Shown piece after piece: positions 12,371 through 22,641 of a stretch of 64,000 nt of DNA (positions are counted from its first letter, which is position 1; every line of letters begins with the position of its first letter). The position numbers were made by a program, and so were the translations under genes. The DNA is taken from NCBI GenBank assembly GCA_902521465.1, contig CABYRL010000005.1, positions 1 to 64,000 on the forward strand, in the 5' to 3' direction. Source of the DNA: an uncultured Alphaproteobacteria bacterium. GTDB lineage: Bacteria > Pseudomonadota > Alphaproteobacteria > HIMB59. Below the pieces are notes generated by a model, which saw nothing but the letters and a program-made list of their open reading frames with translations, did no database searches and had not been told where the DNA came from.

Positions 12371-12997
12371 ATGAAGTCAAAGCAAGAAAAATTAGCTAAC
12401 TTATTTATTAATGAAGTGCCTAAATTTGGTTGGTCCAGAGAAACTCTCTTACAATGTGCAAAAAAGCAAAGAATATCAACATCCGCTCTAGCAAAATTAT
12501 TTCCATCTTTTGAATATGATGTCTTAAAATTCATAATTGCTCAAAATAACATTCAAGTTGAGAAGAACTACAACTCCTTCAACAACTCACGATTGAAAAC
12601 TAGAGATAAAATTAAAACAATCATGGAGCTAAAATTTGAAAATAACAGCCATCTCAAAAAAGCATTACCTGAAATGCTAAAATTTCTTTTGAGACCTGGT
12701 AACATATTAATGTCTATTAAAATGCTTCACGAAAATAGTGACTTTATATGGAGTTTATCAGGTGATAAATCAAATGATTTTAGTTACTATTCAAAGCGAG
12801 GTTTACTTTCAATGATTTATCTCGCCACATTAATTTATTGGCTTAACGATAAGTCAGAAAAAGATATTGCTACCAAAAACTTTATCAGCAAATCAGTTGA
12901 TGGAATAGTTGATGGAGTTTCAAGACTTAAACAATTAAGTTTACTCAAAGGCTTAGCTGAAAATTTTATGTCTAGGTATGCTAAAAAGACATCTTAA
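12371..12997 (+). CDS. COQ9-family / TetR-like protein (ubiquinone biosynthesis related)
   Basis: 208 aa; TetR-like N-terminus; adjacent to rpsU on the opposite strand as in other alphaproteobacteria. Confidence 0.6.
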   Translation: MKSKQEKLANLFINEVPKFGWSRETLLQCAKKQRISTSALAKLFPSFEYDVLKFIIAQNNIQVEKNYNSFNNSRLKTRDKIKTIMELKFENNSHLKKALPEMLKFLLRPGNILMSIKMLHENSDFIWSLSGDKSNDFSYYSKRGLLSMIYLATLIYWLNDKSEKDIATKNFISKSVDGIVDGVSRLKQLSLLKGLAENFMSRYAKKTS

Positions 12998-13091
12998 ATT
13001 TCTTTTAAAACATTTAATAAATCTCCAAAAAGTATAAGAATTTATTCTCATTTAAATTTTAAATTTATTTTTGTTAATAGAAAGGCACATA

Positions 13092-13523
13092 ATGAATAAA
13101 ATTTTTATTACTTTGATTTTTACGATTTTTTCATCATTAGCTTTTGCAAATGGACATATGCAGCCAAACTCTTTTGCTGTAACTTTAAAAGTTCCATCTG
13201 CAGATGTAGAGAAAGTTGAATCTATCTTACAAAGCCATCATAAGTTTTTGCATGATAAACATTCTTTATCTGGTGATGATAGATTAAACTCTTATTCTAT
13301 CGTTAAAGGTTTTGAGCCTGTAGATTTAACTGACCCTTCGAAAGGTGTTACCGATAATGTCTTTTATTTTTTAAGCGAGCATTATCAAACTTCAGTTGGC
13401 TTGCAGCTTCATGGACAAGCATCTGAGACTTGGGAGGATGTACAAGAGTTTAGATCGATAATATATCAGTATGGTATCGCAATTGCTTTTCCAGGCGAAG
13501 TCATAGCTAAGATGAATCGCTAA
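13092..13523 (+). CDS. Secreted hypothetical protein
   Basis: N-terminal signal peptide MNKIFITLIFTIFSSLAFA at an internal ATG; no family recognised. Confidence 0.6.
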   Translation: MNKIFITLIFTIFSSLAFANGHMQPNSFAVTLKVPSADVEKVESILQSHHKFLHDKHSLSGDDRLNSYSIVKGFEPVDLTDPSKGVTDNVFYFLSEHYQTSVGLQLHGQASETWEDVQEFRSIIYQYGIAIAFPGEVIAKMNR

Positions 13524-13539
13524 GAAAAAATAATAAATA

Positions 13540-13565
13540 CTCGCGGTTATTAATTTAGCCGCGAG
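13540..13565. terminator. Perfect 7-bp GC-rich hairpin (CTCGCGG...CCGCGAG), likely terminator
   Basis: Inverted repeat just downstream of the 13092-13523 CDS; flanked by A/T. Confidence 0.6.
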
Positions 13566-13626
13566 AAAATAAAACCTCTTCAGGAACTCATCAAATACAT
13601 TATAATAAATAATAATTGGAGGACTG

Positions 13627-15015
13627 ATGAGTATTCAAAAAACAATTACACCCATAAATAATACTATTTATTTAGAGAGAGAATTAGCCTCAGATAGTAA
13701 AATTAATTCAGTCATAGATAAAGCCTCAACAAGTTTTGAAATTTGGAAAAACACATCTCTTGATGACCGAATTAATATTGTTAATAAATTTATTGATAAC
13801 TTAATCGCTCTCAAAGATGAAATATCAAAGGAAATTTGTTGGCAAATTGGAAGGCCCATATCTCAATGTGCAGGAGAATTAAGAGGCTTTGAAGAGCGCT
13901 CAAGACACATGGTAGATATTGCTAAAGACTCATTACAAAATCTTCCAGCCACTCAAAACGAAGAATTTGACAACTATATATACAAAACTCCTCTTGGGGT
14001 GATTTTTGTAATGGCCCCATGGAATTATCCGATTATTACTGCAACTAACACAATTGTTCCTGCTATAATTTCAGGTAATAGTTTAATTTTAAAACATTCA
14101 TCTCAAACACCAAGATGTGCAGAACTAATTTTTCAAGCTTTTGAAAATACGGGGATACCTGAGGGTGTTTTCCAATTTATTCATACTGATCATAAAGCTT
14201 GTGAAAAAATAATCTCTGACTCAAGAATAGCTCACGTTGTTTTTACTGGCTCTGTAAGAGGAGGCCAGGAGGTGAAAAAATATATAGGAACACGATTTAT
14301 TAATGCTGGTCTAGAATTAGGAGGGAAAGATCCTGCCTACGTCAGAGCAGATGCTGATTTAAAACACGCAATTGAAAACCTTGCAGACGGTGCACTATTT
14401 AATTCTGGTCAATCTTGTTGTGGTATAGAAAGAATTTATGTAGATAAAAAAATTTATAAAGAATTTATAGATGGCTTCAAAAGCATTACTGAAAATTATA
14501 ATTTAAACGATCCCTCAAAACCTGACACAAATTTAGGCCCTGTGGTAAGACAATCAGCAGCTAATTTTATTAGAGCTCAAATAAATGAAGCGGAGAGCAG
14601 CGGAGCAAAACGTCTTATTGATGAGAGTAAATTTACAATATCCAGAGAAGATAATTGTTATGTTAGCCCTCAAGTAATGGTTGATGTCAATCATGATATG
14701 AGATTCATGATGGAGGAAACTTTTGGTCCTGCTGTTGGAATTATGCCCGTAGATGACGATAAAGAAGCAAAAAATTTGATGAATGATAGCCCTTATGGAC
14801 TAACTGCATCTATTTGGACAAAAGATTTGGAGTTTGCTAAAGAATTTGGAAAAAATGTTCAAACAGGAACTTTCTTCATGAATAGATGTGATTACTTAGA
14901 TCCGGCACTTGCATGGACGGGCGTAAAAGACACTGGTATCGGTTGCTCACTTTCAGTATTAGCATTTGATCAATTTACAAGACCACAGAGTTTTCATATG
15001 CGTAAAGTAGTTTAG
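13627..15015 (+). CDS. Aldehyde dehydrogenase family protein
   Basis: 462 aa; APWNYPI, ELGGKDPAYV, NSGQSCCGIERIYV. Confidence 0.93.
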   Translation: MSIQKTITPINNTIYLERELASDSKINSVIDKASTSFEIWKNTSLDDRINIVNKFIDNLIALKDEISKEICWQIGRPISQCAGELRGFEERSRHMVDIAKDSLQNLPATQNEEFDNYIYKTPLGVIFVMAPWNYPIITATNTIVPAIISGNSLILKHSSQTPRCAELIFQAFENTGIPEGVFQFIHTDHKACEKIISDSRIAHVVFTGSVRGGQEVKKYIGTRFINAGLELGGKDPAYVRADADLKHAIENLADGALFNSGQSCCGIERIYVDKKIYKEFIDGFKSITENYNLNDPSKPDTNLGPVVRQSAANFIRAQINEAESSGAKRLIDESKFTISREDNCYVSPQVMVDVNHDMRFMMEETFGPAVGIMPVDDDKEAKNLMNDSPYGLTASIWTKDLEFAKEFGKNVQTGTFFMNRCDYLDPALAWTGVKDTGIGCSLSVLAFDQFTRPQSFHMRKVV

Positions 15016-15073
15016 AGCGATGGTCTACAAAGTTATTAATAAAATGTTAAAATATTTAATTTTTTAGTCGATT

Positions 15074-16435
15074 ATGAGCATTACTTTTAAAGAATTAGAA
15101 AAAAAAATAAAATCAAAAGAGATTGATACTGTTTTAGTCTCTCTATCCGATATGCAAGGTCGACTAGTGGGAAAAAGAGTAACAGGTAAGGCTTTTTTAG
15201 ACTACGTTCACAAAGAAACTCATTTTTGTGACTATCTTTATACGGTTGATATGGATATGTATACAGTTCCTGGATTTAAATCATCCTCTTGGGAGACTGG
15301 CTACGGTGATATGACTGTAAAGCCTGACCAAAGAACCATCAAAGTTTTACCATGGTTAGAGAAAACAGCTTTAGTTCTCGGCGATGCTTTTCAACATGAT
15401 GGAAAGACTCCTGTTTCGCATTCCACAAGACAAGTTTTAAGAGAGGCAATTATAAAAGCTAATAAAATGGGATTTGAGCCGATGTTAGGTTCAGAATTAG
15501 AATTCTTTCTTTTCAAGCAAACTTATGAAGATATTCATTCTAGTTATTATAAAAATTTAAAAGAAACATCATGGTACATAGAAGATTATATGATATTTCA
15601 AACTTCAAAAGAGGAGCCTTTTAATCAAGAGTTAAGAAATAGTTTATTAGACTCCGGTATATATGTTGAGTGCACTAAAGGGGAGGCCTCACCTGGTCAA
15701 CAAGAAATTAATGTAGTTTTTACTGATGCTCTTAGTATGGCAGATAACCATATTTTAATAAAAAATGCTGCAAAAGAGATTGCTTTTAAACATAATCGTG
15801 CAGTTAGTTTTATGGCAAAATACAAACAAGATTTCTGCGGAAGTTCCTGTCATATTCATAATTCTTTATTCGATAAAAAAACAAAAAAAAATATTTTCTC
15901 TGATACCAAAGACAAATATGGAATGTCTAAAATTTTCAAAAGCTATGTAGCTGGACAAATTTTATTTTTGAGGGATCTATCAATTTTTTTAGCTCCAAAC
16001 GTAAATTCTTATAAAAGATTTCAAGAGTCCTCTTTTGCTCCAACATCTGCCGCCTGGGGAATTGATAATAGAACCGCTGGATTTAGATTAGCAGGACATG
16101 GAAGTTCAATAAGAATTGAATGCAGAGTTCCTGGGGCAGATGTTAATCCCTACCTTGCTTTTGCTGGATTGATTCAAGCAGGTCTGTATGGAATTGAGAA
16201 TAAATTAGAACTTGAAGAGCCATTATCTGGAAATATATATCAAAATAGAAAGGCAAAAAATGTTCCTGGTACACTTTATGAAGCAATTGAACTCGCTAAG
16301 AAATCAAAATTATTACCAAAGATTTTCCATTCAGATGTTTTAGAACACTATATTCATGCTGCAAAATGGGAGCAGAGTGAATATGATAAGTCTGTAAATG
16401 ACTGGGAGCACCGTCGTTATTTTGAGAGAGGATAA
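15074..16435 (+). CDS. Glutamine synthetase-family (gamma-glutamylamide synthetase-like)
   Basis: 453 aa; GSELEFFLF, KYKQDFCGSSCHIHNSL, RIECRVPGADVNPYLAFA. Confidence 0.9.
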   Translation: MSITFKELEKKIKSKEIDTVLVSLSDMQGRLVGKRVTGKAFLDYVHKETHFCDYLYTVDMDMYTVPGFKSSSWETGYGDMTVKPDQRTIKVLPWLEKTALVLGDAFQHDGKTPVSHSTRQVLREAIIKANKMGFEPMLGSELEFFLFKQTYEDIHSSYYKNLKETSWYIEDYMIFQTSKEEPFNQELRNSLLDSGIYVECTKGEASPGQQEINVVFTDALSMADNHILIKNAAKEIAFKHNRAVSFMAKYKQDFCGSSCHIHNSLFDKKTKKNIFSDTKDKYGMSKIFKSYVAGQILFLRDLSIFLAPNVNSYKRFQESSFAPTSAAWGIDNRTAGFRLAGHGSSIRIECRVPGADVNPYLAFAGLIQAGLYGIENKLELEEPLSGNIYQNRKAKNVPGTLYEAIELAKKSKLLPKIFHSDVLEHYIHAAKWEQSEYDKSVNDWEHRRYFERG

Positions 16436-16447
16436 ATAGGGTTATAA

Positions 16448-17593
16448 ATGCAAAATATGAATTGGAATTATCCAACAAACGTTTGGTTTGGAGTTGATAG
16501 ATCAAAAGAAATACAAAAAGCTTGTGATACTTTAGGTATTAAAAATCCTTTAATTGTTACAGATCCTGGATTATTGCAAACATCAATTATTGATGAAATC
16601 AATAGTAGTCTGACATCAAATACACAAATTTACAGCGATGTTCAAGGAAACCCAACTGGTTCAAATGTAACTAATGGTGTAAAAGTTTTTTTAGAGGGTG
16701 ATCACGATGGTGTCATAGCCATAGGTGGAGGATCTGGAATGGACGCTGGAAAAGGAATAGCTTTTTTAGCTCATCAATCAAGACCACTTTGGGATTTTGA
16801 AGATATTGGAGACTGGTGGACAAGAGCAGACTCAAGTGTAATCAAACCTATAATAGCTATACCTACGACTGCAGGAACAGGTTCCGAAGTGGGAAGAGCG
16901 GCTGTCTTTTTAAACGAAGAAAATCATAAAAAGAAAATAATTTTTCACCCAAAAATGTTACCACAGATTGCGATACTAGACCCATCTTTGACATTAAATC
17001 TCCCAAAAAGTATTACAGCTGGAACAGGAATGGATGCATTGGCACACTGTATTGAAGCTTATTCATCTCCTTTTTATCACCCAATGGCAGAGGGCACAGC
17101 TTTAGAGGGTTTAAGACTAGTCAAAGAAAATATTCAAGAGGTTTATCATAATGGAAATAATGTTGAAGCAAGATCGCATATGTTAGTTGCTTCGATGATG
17201 GGTGCAGCTGCATTTCAAAAGGGTCTAGGTGCTATTCACTCTGTTACACACCCAGTAAATTCCTTATACAAGACTCATCATGGAACAACAAATGGTACAG
17301 TTATGCCATTTGTTTTGAATTATAACCGTAGCACTATTGAAGAAAAATTTACTAGATTGGCAAATTTTCTAGATATTAAAAATGGCTTCGAGGGTATCGT
17401 TGATTGGATTATTGAATTAAAAAAAGATATGGAAATACCTGAAACACTTAAAGATATGGGTGTTAATGAGGGAGATGAGATTAAATTGGCGCCATTAGCA
17501 CAAGAGGATCCAAGCACTGGTGCAAACCCACTAGAAATGACAGTAGAAAGATTTCAAGAATTAATATTAAATTGTATTGCCGGAAAATATTAA
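16448..17593 (+). CDS. Iron-containing alcohol dehydrogenase
   Basis: 381 aa; GGGSGMDAGK, IPTTAGTGSEV, GTGMDALAHCIEAY. Confidence 0.93.
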   Translation: MQNMNWNYPTNVWFGVDRSKEIQKACDTLGIKNPLIVTDPGLLQTSIIDEINSSLTSNTQIYSDVQGNPTGSNVTNGVKVFLEGDHDGVIAIGGGSGMDAGKGIAFLAHQSRPLWDFEDIGDWWTRADSSVIKPIIAIPTTAGTGSEVGRAAVFLNEENHKKKIIFHPKMLPQIAILDPSLTLNLPKSITAGTGMDALAHCIEAYSSPFYHPMAEGTALEGLRLVKENIQEVYHNGNNVEARSHMLVASMMGAAAFQKGLGAIHSVTHPVNSLYKTHHGTTNGTVMPFVLNYNRSTIEEKFTRLANFLDIKNGFEGIVDWIIELKKDMEIPETLKDMGVNEGDEIKLAPLAQEDPSTGANPLEMTVERFQELILNCIAGKY

Positions 17594-18372
17594 ATTTTTA
17601 GAAATTGTTGGTGTGCTTTTTTTGAAATTGATGCAACAACATCACCATTTGATTGAAAATTTAGAGGATTTCCTCTCCAATCACTAATTATACCTCCGCT
17701 CTCTTCTACAATATTTACTAAAGGGATATAATCATAAGGTTTTAAGAAAGACTCTACTACTAAGGGTATTCTTTTTTCAGCCAAAAGCCCGTATTGTACA
17801 CAATCACCACCAAAGGTTGCATATTTAGTTTTTTTAATCAGAGCATTATATTTTTTATTCTTATTATTTGATTTGAAAGCTGTCATTCCAGAGGTACTAA
17901 AATATAATTTAGATAATTTTAAATTATTTTGAGATTTCTTAATTTTTTTTCCATTACAATAAGCACCATTGTCTCTAATTCCAATCCATGTTTTGTTTAT
18001 ATCAGGACAGTTAATAATTCCAATTACGGGTATTTTATCAATACATAAAGAAATTAATGTGCCAAAATTTCCATTTCCATTAATAAAATTTTTTGTACCA
18101 TCTATTGGATCGATTACCCATACAAATGGAGAGTTATTTGATTTATTTTGGTATTCCTCTCCGTATATATCGTGACCAGGATATTTTTTAATGATCATCG
18201 ATCGCAATTCTTTTTCAATTTTCATGTCTATTTTAGTTACTGGTGATTTATCTGATTTGAAATCTATTTTTAGTCGATGAGATGGTGTTTTCTTTATTAT
18301 TCTTTCTGACGCATTAACGAGTTTTTTAGCAAAGTTTAAATATTGAGATAAATCTTTAAGTTTTAAAGGCAT
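17590..18372 (-). CDS. Inositol monophosphatase-family (histidinol-phosphatase-like)
   Basis: 260 aa; WVIDPIDGTKNFINGN, GEEYQNK. Confidence 0.85.
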   Translation of the reverse strand: MPLKLKDLSQYLNFAKKLVNASERIIKKTPSHRLKIDFKSDKSPVTKIDMKIEKELRSMIIKKYPGHDIYGEEYQNKSNNSPFVWVIDPIDGTKNFINGNGNFGTLISLCIDKIPVIGIINCPDINKTWIGIRDNGAYCNGKKIKKSQNNLKLSKLYFSTSGMTAFKSNNKNKKYNALIKKTKYATFGGDCVQYGLLAEKRIPLVVESFLKPYDYIPLVNIVEESGGIISDWRGNPLNFQSNGDVVASISKKAHQQFLKI

Positions 18373-18413
18373 TTACAAAATATATAGAAAAAAAGCATTA
18401 CTACTAATAATTT

Positions 18414-19049
18414 TTAATTTAAGCTATTTTTAAGCTTCTGAAAAATAATCTCAAAATTTTCTGATGTCTGAGCGCCATTTATAACAATTTGTTTATTTAT
18501 TATAAATGTAGGAACGCTATTTATGCCCATCTTTCTAGCTTGAATTTCCTCATTAGCGAGTGGCTCAATATTTTCTTGATCTGACAAATAACTTTTAAAA
18601 TCTTCAGCGTCAATTTTATGTTTTATAGCTATATCCAACAATACATTGGGATCACCTATGTCTTCACCATTTAAGAAATAAGACTCAAATAAACTATCTA
18701 AAACATTTTCCTGTAAACCCTGTTTATATGCTAAAGCTAAAAGTCTATGTGAATTAAAGGAATTTGGGGTTGTCATAATAGAGTCAAAGTTAAAATTAAT
18801 TCCTTCTACAAGTCCTTCATCATAGATATTGTCATAAATCGTCTTTGCTGCATCAGCACTTCCAAATTTAGAAATTAAATATTCTTGCCTATCCATACCA
18901 TCAGGTGGCATTCCCGGATTTAATTGAAAAGGTCTCCAAGTTTGTTTGAATTTTGTATCTTTGTGATTACTAATAGCTTTTTCTAATCTTTTTTTCCCAA
19001 TATAGCACCACGGGCAAACAGTATCTGAAAATATATCTAGTTCGATCAT
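18414..19049 (-). CDS. DsbA-family oxidoreductase (FrnE-like)
   Basis: 211 aa; DTVCPWCYIGKKRLE, GINSVPTFIIN. Confidence 0.92.
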   Translation of the reverse strand: MIELDIFSDTVCPWCYIGKKRLEKAISNHKDTKFKQTWRPFQLNPGMPPDGMDRQEYLISKFGSADAAKTIYDNIYDEGLVEGINFNFDSIMTTPNSFNSHRLLALAYKQGLQENVLDSLFESYFLNGEDIGDPNVLLDIAIKHKIDAEDFKSYLSDQENIEPLANEEIQARKMGINSVPTFIINKQIVINGAQTSENFEIIFQKLKNSLN

Positions 19050-19140
19050 AAATTTATTTCAATATTCATGACATAAAAAAATAATAATTCATAGTCATTA
19101 AAGTAAAAAAATCTGATAAAATAAAATATGGGAGATTCAT

Positions 19141-19548
19141 ATGATAGGAAATTTTAACGGAATATTTTATTTAGTAATTTTTTTAATTATTTTAGTGATG
19201 AATGCTTTTTACGGTTATAACTGTTTGTTTAATACCAAAAACTTCATAAGCAAATATGGAATTGATGTAACAGCCGCATTTTTTGCAAGGTTTGCTGGAG
19301 CAGTAATTGTAGGTGCTGTTTTAATGCAGTTATACATTTTATTCAGAGGCACAGAGGCTACATGGGCATTCTTTAATTTTATGTTTATAATCATGACCAT
19401 TATCGCAATATCAGCTTTTTATACTGGTGAGATTGATAAATTAGGAAGAACTGACCAATATTCAAGAGAGGGATGGTTATCTACAGGAGGTCTAGCGATA
19501 GGTTGGGCTATTCTTTGTTTTGGATTGTCAGATAAAATTTATATCTAG
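19141..19548 (+). CDS. Membrane protein, unknown function
   Basis: 135 aa with four hydrophobic segments. Confidence 0.6.
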   Translation: MIGNFNGIFYLVIFLIILVMNAFYGYNCLFNTKNFISKYGIDVTAAFFARFAGAVIVGAVLMQLYILFRGTEATWAFFNFMFIIMTIIAISAFYTGEIDKLGRTDQYSREGWLSTGGLAIGWAILCFGLSDKIYI

Positions 19549-20390
19549 CGATTTCTTATAAAATAAATAAAAATTAAAGACGTTAAATACATTATAACAC
19601 TGTATGTAGCAGCCGGTATTATATACAGCCCACCACCAAAAACACTTGTGCCAACAAAAATTGCTAATGTTCCATTCTGAAGTCCACACTCTATTGAAAT
19701 AGCTTTTTTTTGTGAGGTTCCTGTGCCAAAAACCTTAGCCCAGTAAAAAGCGATTATCATCATCAATAAATTTAGAGAAAGGACAACCAATCCTGTTTGC
19801 GCAAAATATTCAATTAAATTTTCTCTCTCAGCTAAAATAGCTCCAATCAAAACTAAAACAAATAAAGCGGTTGAAAGTATTCTAGCAAACCTCTCAATTC
19901 TCTTAGTTAAAAAGGACATACTAGCTCTAAATGTCATTCCGATTAAAACAGGTAATGTCACAATCAAAAACATACTTATAGCTATTCCTGTAAGTGAGAT
20001 TGAGCCTAAAGAATTGTCTGAAATTAATCCAATTGATATCCCCAAAACTATTGGTACAGAAATTACACTTAAAAGGCTCATCACTGCAGTTAAAGAAATT
20101 GATAGAGCAACATCCCCTTTAGCAAAAGATGTAAGAATATTAGAAGTTACTCCACCTGGAGCTGCAGCAATTAATATTAAACCTATAGCTAATTCAGGTT
20201 GAAGTGGCCAAACTAAAACAATTATTAAAGCGACTATTGGAAGAAAAATTAATTGACTAATTAAACCTATAATAAAATTTTTAGGTGCTTTTATTACTCT
20301 TGCAAAATCTGAAAACGTCAAACCCAAGCCTAAAGTGAACATAATGAAAGCTAAGGCTAAAGGTAGAATTACATCAGTTATGAAATTCAT
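19545..20390 (-). CDS. Bile acid:sodium symporter family protein
   Basis: 281 aa; LIAAAPGGVTSNILTSFAKGDVALS, IECGLQNGTLAIFV. Confidence 0.9.
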   Translation of the reverse strand: MNFITDVILPLALAFIMFTLGLGLTFSDFARVIKAPKNFIIGLISQLIFLPIVALIIVLVWPLQPELAIGLILIAAAPGGVTSNILTSFAKGDVALSISLTAVMSLLSVISVPIVLGISIGLISDNSLGSISLTGIAISMFLIVTLPVLIGMTFRASMSFLTKRIERFARILSTALFVLVLIGAILAERENLIEYFAQTGLVVLSLNLLMMIIAFYWAKVFGTGTSQKKAISIECGLQNGTLAIFVGTSVFGGGLYIIPAATYSVIMYLTSLIFIYFIRNR

Positions 20391-20419
20391 AGATAAATAC
20401 TAACAAAAACTCAAAATAA

Positions 20420-21379
20420 TCATATCTCATAACCGAGACTTTTTTCCTCTAAATCAATCAATTCCTCAGGGTAACCCTCAGCTCTGAATGCAGTATTGTA
20501 TTTATTTTCAAGCCTTTTTACGACCATTGAGGACCATGCACGATCACCAAAAGTTTTTCTTGCATCTTTAATAATATCAAGAACTAAAGGTGAAATTTCT
20601 AATTCGATCCCAAGTTTTGTGGCGAGATCCTGAAAAAGTCCTACATCTTTCTCAACTAAGTCCATTGTAAAATTTATATTATATGAACCATTTAATATTA
20701 CCTGACTCTCAGTTTCATGGACAAATGAGTTACCTGAAGAAGCCGCAATTCCTTTAAATGTTTTGTTCAAATCAAGATTTGATTTACTAGCAATAGTCCA
20801 AGCTTCTCCTAATGCAACTAAGTGAACAGTCGCTAGATAATTAGTAATAACTTTAAGAATGGATGCACTTCCAAAGTCTCCAGTATACAAAATTTTTCGA
20901 CCAAGACATTTTAACACTGGAATAGCATTTTCAAATCCCTCTCTACTTCCTCCAACAAAAATAGAAATGTTTCCTGTTGCAGCTCTATGACAACCCCCAC
21001 TTACAGGGGCTTCTAAAGCTATTGCATTTTTCTGCTGAATTAATGATGCATGTTTTTTTAGCTGATCATTTTCAGTTGTACTCATCTCAATCCAAATTTG
21101 ACCTTTTTGTATTGTGTCGATAATACCATCTTTGGACTCTAAAACCTCCGCACATATCTCTGGTGAGGGAAGACAAGTGATTAAAATATCAGAACTTATA
21201 ACAAGATCTTTAATTGATTTGGTTGTATTTGCACCCTTTAATTCAAATTCATTCATTAACTTGCTATTTTTATCTAAAACCGATAATTGAAAATTATTTT
21301 CTAAAAGGTTGCTTGCAAGTTTCCCTCCCACATTACCTAATCCAATAAAACCTACTCTCATGTGCTCTCCTTTGTTCAT
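20420..21379 (-). CDS. NAD(P)-dependent 3-hydroxyisobutyrate dehydrogenase-like oxidoreductase
   Basis: 319 aa; MRVGFIGLGNVGGKLASNLL, EAPVSGG; likely start at the internal MRVGF. Confidence 0.9.
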   Translation of the reverse strand: MNKGEHMRVGFIGLGNVGGKLASNLLENNFQLSVLDKNSKLMNEFELKGANTTKSIKDLVISSDILITCLPSPEICAEVLESKDGIIDTIQKGQIWIEMSTTENDQLKKHASLIQQKNAIALEAPVSGGCHRAATGNISIFVGGSREGFENAIPVLKCLGRKILYTGDFGSASILKVITNYLATVHLVALGEAWTIASKSNLDLNKTFKGIAASSGNSFVHETESQVILNGSYNINFTMDLVEKDVGLFQDLATKLGIELEISPLVLDIIKDARKTFGDRAWSSMVVKRLENKYNTAFRAEGYPEELIDLEEKSLGYEI

Positions 21380-21443
21380 TAAAAAAAATAATATTAATTA
21401 ATTTTTCAATGTTAATATTAAATAATTTTTATAAGATCAATCA

Positions 21444-21911
21444 ATGTCTATATATCTCAGAACAGAAAAAATTATCCCAGATTGGACTGATTATAACGGT
21501 CATATGAATTTGGCTTTTTATATTCACTTATTTGATCAAGGATGGGATGTATTATTAGATAGGTTTCAAATGGGAGGAGAGTCAGCAAAAAATGAGAAAA
21601 GATCAACATTTGCTGTAGAGTCTCATACTAAATACATCCAAGAGGTAAAAGAAGGAGATGAAGTTGATATTAACTTATTGTTTTTAGACCGTGATAAAAA
21701 AAGATTTGTATATCAATTGGAAATTGTGAGTAAAAGTGGAAATTTTAGAGCAGCCACATCGGAAGTTTGCTCTCTTTATGTGGACTTAAGTATCCGCAAA
21801 GTTATTGAAATGGAAGATCATAAAATAAAGTTAGTGGATGATTTCATAGCTGAAAATAAAAATAAATTTTCACCAATAGAATTTTATTTGCTAGATAAAT
21901 TAAAAAAGTAA
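21444..21911 (+). CDS. Thioesterase family (hotdog) protein
   Basis: 155 aa; IPDWTDYNGHMNLAFYIHLFDQG. Confidence 0.85.
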   Translation: MSIYLRTEKIIPDWTDYNGHMNLAFYIHLFDQGWDVLLDRFQMGGESAKNEKRSTFAVESHTKYIQEVKEGDEVDINLLFLDRDKKRFVYQLEIVSKSGNFRAATSEVCSLYVDLSIRKVIEMEDHKIKLVDDFIAENKNKFSPIEFYLLDKLKK

Positions 21912-21934
21912 ATGAAAATTACTATCATTGGCTG

Positions 21935-22378
21935 ATGAAAGCACCTAATTTCAAGTTACCAAGCACGTCAGGGACATTTCAACTAAGTGATAATCTTGGA
22001 AAAAATATAATTTTGTATTTTTACCCTAAAGATAATACAAAAGGTTGCTCTTTAGAAGCAAATGACTTTAACAAATATCTTAAAATTATTAATGAAAAGA
22101 ACGCAATTGTTGTGGGTGTATCTAAAGATACAATTGAAAGTCATGAAAAATTTATTAAGAAACATAAATTAAAATTTGATTTATTGTCTGATGAAAAAAC
22201 TATTGTTCTTAAAAAATATAAAGCTTGGGGACTTAAAAAATTTTTAGGCAAGAGTTACTATGGAATTATTAGAACGACAGTGTTAATAAATGAAAAAGGC
22301 AAAATAGTAAAAACCTGGAGTAATGTCAGAGTGAAAGATCATGTAAAAAATGTAATTACTGAACTATCAAATATTTAA
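21935..22378 (+). CDS. bcp: Peroxiredoxin (thioredoxin-dependent, BCP type)
   Basis: 147 aa; APNFKLPSTSGTFQLSD, YFYPKDNTKGCSLEANDF. Confidence 0.92.
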   Translation: MKAPNFKLPSTSGTFQLSDNLGKNIILYFYPKDNTKGCSLEANDFNKYLKIINEKNAIVVGVSKDTIESHEKFIKKHKLKFDLLSDEKTIVLKKYKAWGLKKFLGKSYYGIIRTTVLINEKGKIVKTWSNVRVKDHVKNVITELSNI

Positions 22379-22477
22379 TTTAATCCAAAATACTTATTCA
22401 CAAATTATAAACAGAAAAATTTATTTTTTCTGTTTCTAATATTGCCAAAAAAAATAAATTAATCTAACATGTTAAAT

Positions 22478-22590
22478 GTAGAGGGTAGGAAACTTCCCAA
22501 AACAAAGAAAAGAGCCAAAGAAGTAGAGGCCTAGAGAAGGGAAACCGGAACTAAGTCGAGACAACAGAGGCTCTTTTCTGCTTTTTGTCT
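22478..22590 (+). ncRNA. Candidate structured small RNA with Rho-independent terminator
   Basis: GGGTAG-GAAA-CTTCCC hairpin, second GG-GAAA-CC hairpin, then AAAAGAGCC(22508-22516)...GGCTCTTTT(22569-22577) followed by CTGCTTTTTGT; no ORF. Confidence 0.45.
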
Positions 22591-22641
22591 GTCATTTATT
22601 ATTGATTTCCTTTTATAAAATTGTTTATCATTATAAGTGTG

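Noticed and set aside
12334-12534. N-terminal extension of ORF 12133..12534 on the minus strand
   Set aside because: Overlaps the COQ9-like CDS antisense; the S21 homology begins at the TTG at 12333 with a good RBS.
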